A DNA stretch of 64,000 nucleotides, taken from assembly GCF_009852415.1 (NCBI RefSeq), contig NZ_WOXS01000002.1:6302001-6366000 (forward strand). The letters run 5' to 3'. A program made the position numbers and the translations under genes. This stretch comes from Streptomyces sp. Tu 3180. Its GTDB lineage: Bacteria; Actinomycetota; Actinomycetes; Streptomycetales; Streptomycetaceae. Shown here one piece after another: positions 34,522 to 41,534 of this stretch (its first letter is position 1; each line of letters begins with the position of its first letter). A model generated the notes under the pieces. The model did not search any database, had not been told where the DNA came from, and saw only the letters and a program-made list of their open reading frames with translations.

Positions 34522-35639
34522 CCCGTATGGCCACCACGAACACCCCCGTCCTGCACCCCGACCTCACCCCGGCCCAGCGCGACTGTCTGGACGCCCTGCC
34601 GCTCACGGGCAGCCACGTCGTCAGCGGCCCGCCCGGCAGCGGCAAGAGCCTGCTCGCCGCGCACCGCGCGATCCACCTCGCTCTCACCGGCCGCCCCACC
34701 CTGCTGCTCTCCCGCTCGAACCTGCTCCGCCAGCTCCTGCGGGACACCCTCCAGGGCCTCACGGTCACGGGCGCCCCCGTCGAAGCCACCACCGTCCACG
34801 CCTGGGTGCTGCGCCACTTCGGTCATGGCGCGTCGCGCACCCAGGACGGCTGGTTCGACTGGGCGGCCCTCACCCAGGACGCTGCCGCCGCCCTCGGTGA
34901 GAACGAGGAGGACACCCCCCACCTCGTCATCGACGAGGGCCAGGACCTGTCCCCGGGCTTCTACCGCATGGCCCGCCTGGCAGCCGCCTCCGTGACCGTG
35001 TTCGCCGACGAGTGCCAGCGTCTCACGGACACCAACTCCACCCTCGCCGAGATCGCCGACGCCCTCGGCCGCTCCACCCAGCGCGTGGCGATCACCGGGA
35101 ACCACCGGAACAGCCGCGAGATCGTCTCCCTCGCGGAGCACTTCCGCACGGGCGGCGCCCGCCCCGACCTGCCCTTCCGCAGCGGAAGCCGGCCCGTGGT
35201 CCGCCACTACTCCGGCACCCACGACCTCGCCGACGACATCGCCGGCCTGGCGGCCCGCCACCCGCGCGACCGTATCGGCGTCATCGTCAACTCCCTGCGT
35301 ACGGCCGCCGACCTGATGCGACGCCTGGAGCGCGCCGGTCTGGCCCAGGAGCCCCAGCTCTACAGCTCGGCGGCCTCCTCCGGCCGGTACCGTGACCTCG
35401 ACCTGGTCCGCCCCGGAGTGGTCGTCGTCCACCGCGCCAGCGCCAAGGGCCTCGACTTCGACACGGTCGTCATCGCCGACGCGGAGACCGACTCCGCCAC
35501 CGACCCGACGTCGGCGACCCTGCGCATGGCCTACTACGTGATGATCACGCGGGCGCGGGAGCGGCTGGTGCTGGGCTGGCAGGGGAGCCGGATGCCACGG
35601 CATCTGGAGGGGCTGGACGCGTGGGTGCACATGAGGTGA
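34518..35639 (+). CDS. Small UvrD-like SF1 helicase/ATPase
   Basis: 373 aa from ATG 34518, overlapping the drmB stop (ATGA). Motifs: 'LTPAQRDCLDAL' Q-like motif, Walker A 'VVSGPPGSGKSLLAAHRAI' (~36), motif II 'HLVIDEGQDLSPGFYRMARL' (~137), 'VTVFADECQRLTDTNS', 'ITGNHRNSREIVSLAEHF' and the terminal 'VHRASAKGLDFDTVVIADAE...AYYVMITRARERLVLGW'. It is half the length of UvrD and lacks the 1B/2B insertions, so it may be a DNA-end sensor or translocase rather than a processive helicase. The DNA helicase coupling downstream of DrmAB is unusual. Confidence 0.88.
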   Translation: MTRMATTNTPVLHPDLTPAQRDCLDALPLTGSHVVSGPPGSGKSLLAAHRAIHLALTGRPTLLLSRSNLLRQLLRDTLQGLTVTGAPVEATTVHAWVLRHFGHGASRTQDGWFDWAALTQDAAAALGENEEDTPHLVIDEGQDLSPGFYRMARLAAASVTVFADECQRLTDTNSTLAEIADALGRSTQRVAITGNHRNSREIVSLAEHFRTGGARPDLPFRSGSRPVVRHYSGTHDLADDIAGLAARHPRDRIGVIVNSLRTAADLMRRLERAGLAQEPQLYSSAASSGRYRDLDLVRPGVVVVHRASAKGLDFDTVVIADAETDSATDPTSATLRMAYYVMITRARERLVLGWQGSRMPRHLEGLDAWVHMR

Positions 35640-35646
35640 CGGCGGG

Positions 35647-37005
35647 ATGACCGAGGCCACGAACATGCAGGAAGAACAAGGGGAGACGATGACCGACGAC
35701 CACAAGACGACCGTGCCCGTGTGGACGCTCGCGACCGCCGACGTCCGGGTGCCGGCGCTGACCGCCGGCGAGTCGATGACGGCCGAGCGCCTGACCGAAC
35801 TGCGCGGAGCGCTGGCCGCCCTGGCGGACCAGCCGATCGTCACGCTGGAGGCGCATCCCCTTCCCGCCAGGATCGACCGCAGCCGTGGCCTCTCGCTCGA
35901 CGCGGCGAGCCCGTTGGCACAGCACCTGTCGCAGTTCATCAACCAGTCCACACGCACCTCCCTCACGGCGGCGAGAGCGACCGCCTCCGGCGAGGTGCTG
36001 TACCGGATGGTGGTCCCGGCGAAGGTCGCCGCCCAGGTCGGGAAGGGGCTCGTGCGCCCGATGGTGGCGAAGGGGGCGGCCGGTGCCATCCGCGGCCCGC
36101 TCGTGGACTCGGCGGGCAAGATCGCCGCCGGTGCGAAGTTCGTGCCGGTCGGAGGTGCCGCCGCGGCCGGTACGGCCGGTGGGGCCGGTGCCACCGCCGG
36201 GGCCGTCGCCGCCGGCGGTGCGGCCCTCACCGTGGCCGCCCCCCTCGTGCTCATGGCCGTCGCGGTCGGGGTGAGCGCGCACGCCGACCAGAAGCGCCAG
36301 CAGGCCATCGAGCACATCACGGAACTGCTGGAGCAACTCCATGAGGACAAGCTCGACGACGAGCGCAGCGCCCTCGACGGCTGCCGGGCCGCCATCGACA
36401 AGGCCACGGCCATCCTGCTCGACCAGGGCAAGCTCGGAGTCTCGCTGGGACTCGACTCGGCGGTCTACGCCATCGACACGGCCCTGAGCAAAGCCGACCG
36501 CCGTCTCGCCCGGTGGCAGAGCGCGCTCGACGCACTGCCCGAGGACAAGCCCGTCGAACTCAACACCCTGACCGAGGCGTTCCCCGGCATCGACGACCAG
36601 GGCGGCACGTTCCGCGCCCACCTCGAAATCGCCTCACTCGCCGTGGCGTTGAAGCGCCGAGTCGTCGTCCTTCAGGCCGTCGAACACGCCCAGAACGACC
36701 CCGGCAACCCCTTCGAGAACTTCGTCCGGGAGCTCAAGAGCGACCAGCAGCGCCTCGACGAGCTGGAGTCGGGCCTCGCCGATGTCCTCCTGCGCCTGTC
36801 AGCTCTGGAACTGACCCGCCCGAACGGACGGCTGCCCGTCTTCAAGCCCAGTGAGGTCGATCGCCTCATGAACGCGGCCCACCGCATTCACCAGCTGGGC
36901 CGTGGTGTCACGGTCGGCGGTCGCCCGCAGGACGTGGCGATCGAGATCGCCCGCGAGAAGGACGGCTCGGTCGTCGTGTTCCCCGCGCTGCCCGCGGAGG
37001 CATAG
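35647..37005 (+). CDS. Unrecognised protein with Gly/Ala-rich hydrophobic core and coiled coils
   Basis: 452 aa, 7 bp after the preceding stop. An alternative ATG at 35689 has a better ribosome binding site (AAGGGGAG). I recognise no family. Residues ~130-215 are a Gly/Ala/Val-rich hydrophobic block ('AGTAGGAGATAGAVAAGGAA', 'LTVAAPLVLMAVAVGVSAHA') that could form one or two membrane helices, flanked by basic residues. The C-terminal half (~220-400) is charged and helical, consistent with coiled coils. As the last gene of the DrmAB operon, and the only one without an enzymatic domain, it could be a membrane-acting effector or a scaffold. This is inference. Confidence 0.75.
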   Translation: MTEATNMQEEQGETMTDDHKTTVPVWTLATADVRVPALTAGESMTAERLTELRGALAALADQPIVTLEAHPLPARIDRSRGLSLDAASPLAQHLSQFINQSTRTSLTAARATASGEVLYRMVVPAKVAAQVGKGLVRPMVAKGAAGAIRGPLVDSAGKIAAGAKFVPVGGAAAAGTAGGAGATAGAVAAGGAALTVAAPLVLMAVAVGVSAHADQKRQQAIEHITELLEQLHEDKLDDERSALDGCRAAIDKATAILLDQGKLGVSLGLDSAVYAIDTALSKADRRLARWQSALDALPEDKPVELNTLTEAFPGIDDQGGTFRAHLEIASLAVALKRRVVVLQAVEHAQNDPGNPFENFVRELKSDQQRLDELESGLADVLLRLSALELTRPNGRLPVFKPSEVDRLMNAAHRIHQLGRGVTVGGRPQDVAIEIAREKDGSVVVFPALPAEA

Positions 37006-37030
37006 CACCACGTGGGCGCACTGCGTCCGC

Positions 37031-37477
37031 TCACGCCGTGGTGTCGAGCAGGTCGGCCCGGACGGTCTTGCCGGTGGGCGGGTAGGGGACGCAGTCCCAG
37101 TGGTCGGCGAGCGCGGTGACGAGGGTCAGGCCGCGTCCGCCGGTGGAGAGCGGGTCCAGAGCGGTGGCCGTGGGGCAGGGGAGCGGGTGCAGGTCCCCAC
37201 GGGCATCGCTCACCTCGACCCGGAGGCGCCCGGCGGCCGGGCCGAGCACGAGGGTCAGCCGGAAGCAGCGGCCGGGTACGCGGCCGTGCAGGACGGCGTT
37301 GGCGGCCAGCTCGGCGACGACGAGTGCGGCACGGTCCGTCAGGTCCTGCGAGACGCCCCTGGACCGCAGCTCGGTCACCGCGAGGAGCCGGGCGAGACGG
37401 GCGCCGCGCCGCGTGGACGACAGCAGCTGGGTGAAGGTGCCGACGGAGGTGCCCACGTGGGGTGTTGCGTGGTTCAT
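37031..37477 (-). CDS. HATPase_c anti-sigma/regulatory ATP-binding protein
   Basis: 148 aa. ATG 37477 is chosen because upstream in-frame sequence runs through the operator region and is not coding-like. Bergerat-fold motifs: N-box 'AALVVAELAANAVLHG', G1 'VEVSDARGDL' and G2 'STGGRGLTLVTALADHW'. There is no histidine phospho-acceptor domain, so it belongs to the RsbW/SpoIIAB-like group that is expanded in Streptomyces and often paired with XRE/DUF397 genes. Its promoter carries a 23-bp CGTACG-armed operator matching one at the HTH locus 2.2 kb away. Confidence 0.88.
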   Translation of the reverse strand: MNHATPHVGTSVGTFTQLLSSTRRGARLARLLAVTELRSRGVSQDLTDRAALVVAELAANAVLHGRVPGRCFRLTLVLGPAAGRLRVEVSDARGDLHPLPCPTATALDPLSTGGRGLTLVTALADHWDCVPYPPTGKTVRADLLDTTA

Positions 37478-37523
37478 GCCCTCAGCGTGGCGGCCGGGTG
37501 CGGGCGGGGGCGAGTGCCGCGCC

Positions 37524-37546
37524 CCGTACGGGGAGCAAGCGTACGG
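37524..37546. promoter_or_regulatory. 23-bp CGTACG-armed operator, copy 1
   Basis: CCGTACG, nine bases (GGGAGCAAG), CGTACGG: a 23-bp dyad 47 bp upstream of the HATPase start. The 45 bp between it and the gene share a block (CTCAGCGTGGCGG, then CGAGTG, then CCCCGTACG) with the copy at 39742. Confidence 0.6.
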
Positions 37547-37691
37547 AGGAGGGAGGGGCGCGGTACGCCGGACTCCCGCCACACTGAGCGCTGTGTGAGG
37601 AACGTGGGAAGCCGGAACGGAGTTCCCGATGTCGTCCCGGGGCCTCCGCGGAGGCGGGGGACTGTCGGTGGCGGGTGACAGGATCACCGGC

Positions 37692-38765
37692 ATGGTTTTC
37701 GTACGTACGACTCCGCCGCGGCCGGTCGAGGTGACCGAGCTGTTTCCCGAACTGGCCCCGCTGGCGCGTCCCGCGATCCGGCTGCACCCCCGCCCGGGAT
37801 CGCCGTCGGTCAAGGACAGTTCCGTCGGGGGACCGTTGCTGTGGCCGGCCGACGAACCCTGGCCGCACTGCGAGGACGCGCACCTGCACGGTGACAGCGG
37901 CTTCCGCGAGTCACCGGCAGCGATACGGCTCGGCAGGTACCGGCGGGCCCAGCAGCATGACGACCCCTACGGCCCCTCGTTCACGCCCGAGGAGGTGGCG
38001 GCCCTGGAGCAGAAGGCCGCGAGGCTCGCGGAGCGGCTCGACGCGGGCCCCCCGCTGCCCGCGGACTGCCCGGTCCCGCTGCTGCCCGTGGCCCAGCTGT
38101 ATCTGCGCGACGTGCCCCTGCTGCGGCCGCCCGGAGAGGCCGATCTGCTCCAGATCCTCTGGTGCCCCTACGACCACGAGCCGGACTGGAAGCCCGCGAC
38201 CAGGGTGTTCTGGCGCTCGGCCGCCTCGGTCACCGACGTCCTGGCCACGCCACCGGAACCGTACGAGGCCAACTACGACGGCTATGTGCCGGAGCCGTGT
38301 CTGTTGGCCCCGGAAGCGATCACCGAGTACCCCGGCAGCCTCGATCTGAGCCCCGAGGTGAGGCAGGTGGTGCAGGACTGGAGCCGATGGCAGGCGGCCC
38401 GTGCGGTGGTGCACGGCTCGTACGAGGAGTACCCGGCGGAGTACTACGACGCCCACCTGGCCGACGCTCCCGGCTGGAAGGTCGGCGGCTGGCCACCGTG
38501 GGGTCGTACCGACCCGATCCCCCGGTACTGCGCCGTGTGCGAGGCCCGGATGGTCCCGCTGCTGACCATCGCCTCCTTCGAATGGGACGGCGAAACGTAC
38601 AACTGGGCGCCGCAGGAGGAGCGGGCCGCCGCCTACGCCCGCGGTCACATCGCCGGCCTGTCCCCCGCACAGCCGACGCGGGTGGAAGTGGGCAGCGCTG
38701 ACAACATGCAGCTCTACGTCTGCCCGGAGTCCCCCGAGCACCCGCACACCGACTTGATCCAGTGA
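37692..38765 (+). CDS. DUF1963 domain protein
   Basis: 357 aa. ATG 37692 is chosen because an upstream in-frame start at 37629 lies in non-coding-like DNA. Residues include 'SVGGPLLWPADEPWPHCED', 'VPLLPVAQLYLRDVPLLRPP', 'DLLQILWCPYDHE', 'GWKVGGWPPWGRTDPIPRYCAVCEARMVPLLTIASFEWDGE', all typical of DUF1963 (YwqG-like) proteins. In some genomes these accompany toxin-immunity or contact-dependent loci. No partner is evident here. It is cytoplasmic and convergent with the next gene, leaving a 7-bp gap. Confidence 0.8.
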   Translation: MVFVRTTPPRPVEVTELFPELAPLARPAIRLHPRPGSPSVKDSSVGGPLLWPADEPWPHCEDAHLHGDSGFRESPAAIRLGRYRRAQQHDDPYGPSFTPEEVAALEQKAARLAERLDAGPPLPADCPVPLLPVAQLYLRDVPLLRPPGEADLLQILWCPYDHEPDWKPATRVFWRSAASVTDVLATPPEPYEANYDGYVPEPCLLAPEAITEYPGSLDLSPEVRQVVQDWSRWQAARAVVHGSYEEYPAEYYDAHLADAPGWKVGGWPPWGRTDPIPRYCAVCEARMVPLLTIASFEWDGETYNWAPQEERAAAYARGHIAGLSPAQPTRVEVGSADNMQLYVCPESPEHPHTDLIQ

Positions 38766-38772
38766 AAGCGGT

Positions 38773-39240
38773 CTATGTGCACGGGCAGGGCAGGTCGGGG
38801 GCCGCGCGGTTCGGGGAGCAGGTGACCACGGCGAGGGAGAGGTACGAGGGACGTTCGAGGTAGACGCCGTACGACACGTCGCCGCCCGCGTGCAGACGCT
38901 CGGCGGCGGAGTCCACCAGCCGGGCGAGGCGTACGGTGTCGCGCCCGTGCTCCACGGCGAACCTCGGGGCGTACTCGGTCAGCCGCTCACCGAACCAGGC
39001 CGCGGCCTCCTTCGCCTCCTCCCAGGTGCCCCGCACGAGTGAGCGGGGCTTGACGAGCCAGTACGCGGTCTCCAGCGGCGGGAGGTCCGCCGTGCGGAAC
39101 TCCGCGGCCACCAGGCGGTAACGCTCGATCAGTTCCCGCCTGCTGCCGGCCGGGGGCGGATCGGGGTGCGGGGGCCGCCGCAGGGCCTCGTCGTCGAAGC
39201 GGGCCTTCGGGCCGGTCCAGAGGTAGGCGTGGTGGTGCAC
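38773..39240 (-). CDS. Hypothetical protein downstream of DUF397-like gene
   Basis: 155 aa from GTG 39240 (GGGAA 9 nt upstream), beginning 'VHHHAYLWTGPKARFDDEALRRPPHPD'. I do not recognise the family. It is mixed alpha/beta in composition ('RRELIERYRLVAAEFRTADLPPLETAYWLVKPRS', 'ERLTEYAPRFAVEHGRDTVRLARLV') with a hydrophobic C-terminal strand ('YLSLAVVTCSP') but no clear membrane helix. It follows the DUF397-like gene on the same strand after a strong hairpin, so expression may depend on read-through. Confidence 0.7.
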   Translation of the reverse strand: MHHHAYLWTGPKARFDDEALRRPPHPDPPPAGSRRELIERYRLVAAEFRTADLPPLETAYWLVKPRSLVRGTWEEAKEAAAWFGERLTEYAPRFAVEHGRDTVRLARLVDSAAERLHAGGDVSYGVYLERPSYLSLAVVTCSPNRAAPDLPCPCT

Positions 39241-39269
39241 GTGCTGTTCCCGTTTCCATGACGAGGAGT

Positions 39270-39307
39270 GCCGGCCGGACGCGCGGGAGGAACGCGGTCC
39301 GGCCGGC
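39270..39307 (-). terminator. Hairpin between DUF397-like gene and downstream ORF
   Basis: Arms GCCGGCCGGAC(GCGCG) and (CGCG)GTCCGGCCGGC pair with one bulge around a short loop. It lies just after the DUF397-like stop and just before the next start, so it could be a terminator or attenuator. Confidence 0.55.
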
Positions 39308-39331
39308 GGCTGGGGGAAGGGGAGGGAGGTG

Positions 39332-39670
39332 TCAGGTGCCCAGGCCGAAGCGGGCCGGGTCGATACCGGCGGCGTCCAACTCCTCCGTGGTGAACCGCAG
39401 CGGCGCCACGTCCGGCCGCTTGCTGTCGCCGAGCGCCCAGGCGTCCGCACCGATCCGGGCCAGGGTCACGCACCCTTCCGTGCAGGGGCCGCCGCACGCC
39501 TTCGTGAACGAGGCCCCGCCGATGTCCAGTGCGTAGAGGTCGGTTCCGTTCTGAATGACTGCACCTTCCAGCTCGTCCGAAGCGGCCGGGTCCGGCCGCC
39601 GCCGCCCGGAGTGGGCGGGAGTGCACAGAGGGGCGTTCGCCGGGTGTTTCCGCAGGTGAGCGGCGGACAC
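39332..39670 (-). CDS. DUF397-like small regulatory protein
   Basis: 112 aa from GTG 39670. The C-terminal half carries the DUF397 pattern in divergent form: 'GCVTLARIGADAWALGDSKRPDVAPLRFTTEELDAAGI' (normally CVEVA..., VRDSK..P.L.F...EW). An extra Cys-rich stretch 'KACGGPCTEGC' precedes it. DUF397 proteins are small partners of XRE-type WhiJ/AbaA regulators in Streptomyces development. It is transcribed divergently from the XRE gene across a perfect 23-bp operator, which supports functional pairing. Confidence 0.65.
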   Translation of the reverse strand: MSAAHLRKHPANAPLCTPAHSGRRRPDPAASDELEGAVIQNGTDLYALDIGGASFTKACGGPCTEGCVTLARIGADAWALGDSKRPDVAPLRFTTEELDAAGIDPARFGLGT

Positions 39671-39741
39671 GGACGGCTCGGCCCGGAATCTCCGTGACCT
39701 CAGCGTGGCGGTCGGACGGGGGCGGAGACGAGTGTGGCACC

Positions 39742-39764
39742 CCGTACGCTGAGTCAGCGTACGG
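39742..39764. promoter_or_regulatory. 23-bp perfect palindrome operator, copy 2
   Basis: CCGTACGCTGA, one base (G), TCAGCGTACGG: perfect 11-bp arms between the divergent DUF397-like and XRE genes. Same total length and same outer arms as the site at 37524. Confidence 0.7.
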
Positions 39765-39873
39765 ACACGAAGAGTGGACGGTACGTCTGATGATCCGTCA
39801 GTCTGGGCGTGGACGCGGGCGGTGTGAGGAGCCGCCGTGGCGCGCGGTACGGAGGAGAGGAAAGGGGCGGCGG

Positions 39874-40764
39874 ATGGACGTGGTCGGGGTCGAGGGGGAG
39901 ACGGCGGCCGGGGGCGCCGGCGCGCGGGCGGTTCCGGCGGGGGAGTGGGAGCGGGAGCCGCATCCGTCGGACAGCCTGCGGACGTTCGGGGCGGTCGTGC
40001 AGGGGCTTCGGGAGCACGCGGGGCTGAGCCGGGCGGACCTCGCGGCGAGGGTGCAGTACTCCAAACACACGGTCGAGTCGGTGGAGTTGGGGCGCAGGAT
40101 GCCGGACGAGGCGTTCGTGGAGCGCGCGGAGGAGGCGCTGGGCAACACGGGGGCGTTGCGGAAGGCCGCGCGGCATCTGGCGCGGGGGGAGGCGGGGCTG
40201 GCGGCTTGGTTCCGGCGGTGGGCGCGGTTGGAGCGGGAGGCGGTGAGTCTGTGTACGTATGAGTGCCGGTTGGTGCCGGGGTTGTTGCAGTCGGAGGCGT
40301 ATGCGCGGGCGGTGTTCGACAACAGCATCCCGTTGCTGACCGACGAGCAGACGGAGGCGCAGGTCGCGGCCCGAATGGAACGGCAGGCGATGATGCGGGA
40401 GCGGCCGACCGTGCCGTTCGGCTTCATCGTGGAGGAGTCGGTGTTCCGGCGTGGGCTGGGTGGGCACGAGGTTCAGGCGAACATGCTGGACCATGTGCTT
40501 GAGCTGACGGCGCCGCGCAACGTGACGCTTCAGGTGGTGCCGTTGAAGCTGGACTTTCACGGATGCCTGGACGGGCCGGTCCAGTTGGTGGAGACCGCGG
40601 AGGGGCGGCGGCTCGGGTACTCGGAAGGGCAGCAGAACGGACGGCTGATCTCCGACGCGAAAGAAGTGAGCTTGCTCTGCCAACGCTATGACACACTGCG
40701 CTCGCAGGCCCTGAACCCCAAGGAATCCCGGGACCTGCTGGAGCGACTGCGAGGAGAGCTATGA
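39874..40764 (+). CDS. XRE-family regulator with DUF5753 domain (WhiJ/AbaA type)
   Basis: 296 aa. ATG 39874 is preceded by AAAGGGG. Residues ~36-95 form an HTH_XRE domain ('FGAVVQGLREHAGLSRADLAARVQYSKHTVESVELGRRMPDEA'). The rest is DUF5753: 'YECRLVPGLLQSEAYARAVF...MERQAMMRERPTVPFGFIVEESVFRRGLGGHEVQANMLDHV...VTLQVVPL...GPVQLVETAEGRRLGYSE'. These regulators act with a DUF397 partner and an ATP-binding protein in Streptomyces development. The stop overlaps the start of a DUF397 gene (ATGA). It probably binds the palindrome in its own promoter. Confidence 0.93.
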   Translation: MDVVGVEGETAAGGAGARAVPAGEWEREPHPSDSLRTFGAVVQGLREHAGLSRADLAARVQYSKHTVESVELGRRMPDEAFVERAEEALGNTGALRKAARHLARGEAGLAAWFRRWARLEREAVSLCTYECRLVPGLLQSEAYARAVFDNSIPLLTDEQTEAQVAARMERQAMMRERPTVPFGFIVEESVFRRGLGGHEVQANMLDHVLELTAPRNVTLQVVPLKLDFHGCLDGPVQLVETAEGRRLGYSEGQQNGRLISDAKEVSLLCQRYDTLRSQALNPKESRDLLERLRGEL

Positions 40765-40952
40765 GCAGTGGTATGTCGGAACTCGCCTGGTTCAAGTCCA
40801 GCTACAGCGGCACCCAGGGTGACAGCTGCGTGGAGGTCGCGATCGCCGAACAGGCCGTCCACGTACGGGACTCCAAGGACGTCACCCGGCCGGCCTTCGC
40901 CATCGGCCGTGAAGGCTGGGGGCAGTTCGTACGGTTCGCGTCGGAGCGATGA
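40761..40952 (+). CDS. DUF397 domain protein
   Basis: 63 aa with the full DUF397 signature 'LAWFKSSYSGTQGDSCVEVA', 'VHVRDSKDVTRPAFAIGREGWGQFVRFA'. It starts in a four-base overlap with the XRE gene, so the two are made together. Members such as BldB-associated and WhiJ-associated proteins modulate their cognate HTH regulator. Confidence 0.92.
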   Translation: MSSGMSELAWFKSSYSGTQGDSCVEVAIAEQAVHVRDSKDVTRPAFAIGREGWGQFVRFASER

Positions 40953-40959
40953 GCGACTT

Positions 40960-41000
40960 GAGGGCGTGCCGTCCGCTGGAGTAGCGGGCGGCACGCCCTC
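40960..41000. terminator. Bidirectional terminator between convergent genes
   Basis: Arms GAGGGCGTGCCGTCCGCT and AGCGGGCGGCACGCCCTC pair with a single G-T mismatch. It lies 8 bp after the DUF397 stop and overlaps the stop of the convergent histone-like gene. Confidence 0.8.
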
Positions 41001-41511
41001 ACCGCTTCTCGTTCGTGGGGCCGTAGCCGAGGGCCGCGCGGTTGATGAAACGGTCGCCGAGGTCGCGCACGGGCGCGGGCTTCGGTTGCGTGGCAGTTTT
41101 CTTCGCTGTGGCTTTCTTCGGGGCTGGCTTCTTGCCGCCCGCTCGCTTGGCCGCTGCCGCCTTCGTCTGCCTGACCTTCTTCGCGGCCGGCGTGTTGCGC
41201 GCGGCGAACCTCTTGCGGGCCGCGGCGAGTCTTTCGCGTTCCGAAACCGCCACGTTGGCGGGAAGAGCGTCGGTGAGGACGCGGGCCCGGCTGAGCGCGT
41301 AGCGCGCCGCACTCCAGTTCTTCTTGTTGATGGCCATGTTCGCCAAGCTGATGGCCTGCTGCAAGGCTCTGATCTTCGCGGGCTGCTTCCGAGGTATCTC
41401 GGACTCGGCCCCGCTGCTGCGCTTCTGCCCGGCGGCTCGGGTACGCCAATCGGTACCCGAGCTTAGGACGACGACCGACCGGGGGTTGCTGGTCTGGTTT
41501 ACGCGTACCAC
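40999..41511 (-). CDS. Protein with histone-H1-like lysine/alanine tail
   Basis: 170 aa from GTG 41511 (AAGGA 10 nt upstream). The N-terminal ~100 residues are helical ('PAKIRALQQAISLANMAINKKNWSAARYALSRARVLTDAL'). Residues ~105-150 are a low-complexity Lys/Ala/Pro tail ('KKVRQTKAAAAKRAGGKKPA', 'PKKATAKKTATQPKP'), as in histone H1 and the C-terminus of HupS. The tail predicts non-specific DNA binding, while the N-terminal domain is not a HU fold and I do not recognise it. A nucleoid-associated or DNA-tethered role is inferred. It is convergent with DUF397. Confidence 0.75.
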   Translation of the reverse strand: MVRVNQTSNPRSVVVLSSGTDWRTRAAGQKRSSGAESEIPRKQPAKIRALQQAISLANMAINKKNWSAARYALSRARVLTDALPANVAVSERERLAAARKRFAARNTPAAKKVRQTKAAAAKRAGGKKPAPKKATAKKTATQPKPAPVRDLGDRFINRAALGYGPTNEKR

Positions 41512-41534
41512 GTGCGTTGTTCCTTGGTTGAGCG

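Noticed and set aside
22572..37005. A complete canonical DISARM system
   Set aside because: No DrmC (PLD), DrmD, DrmMI or DrmMII gene is present, and the extra genes are McrBC-, UvrD- and sigma-like.
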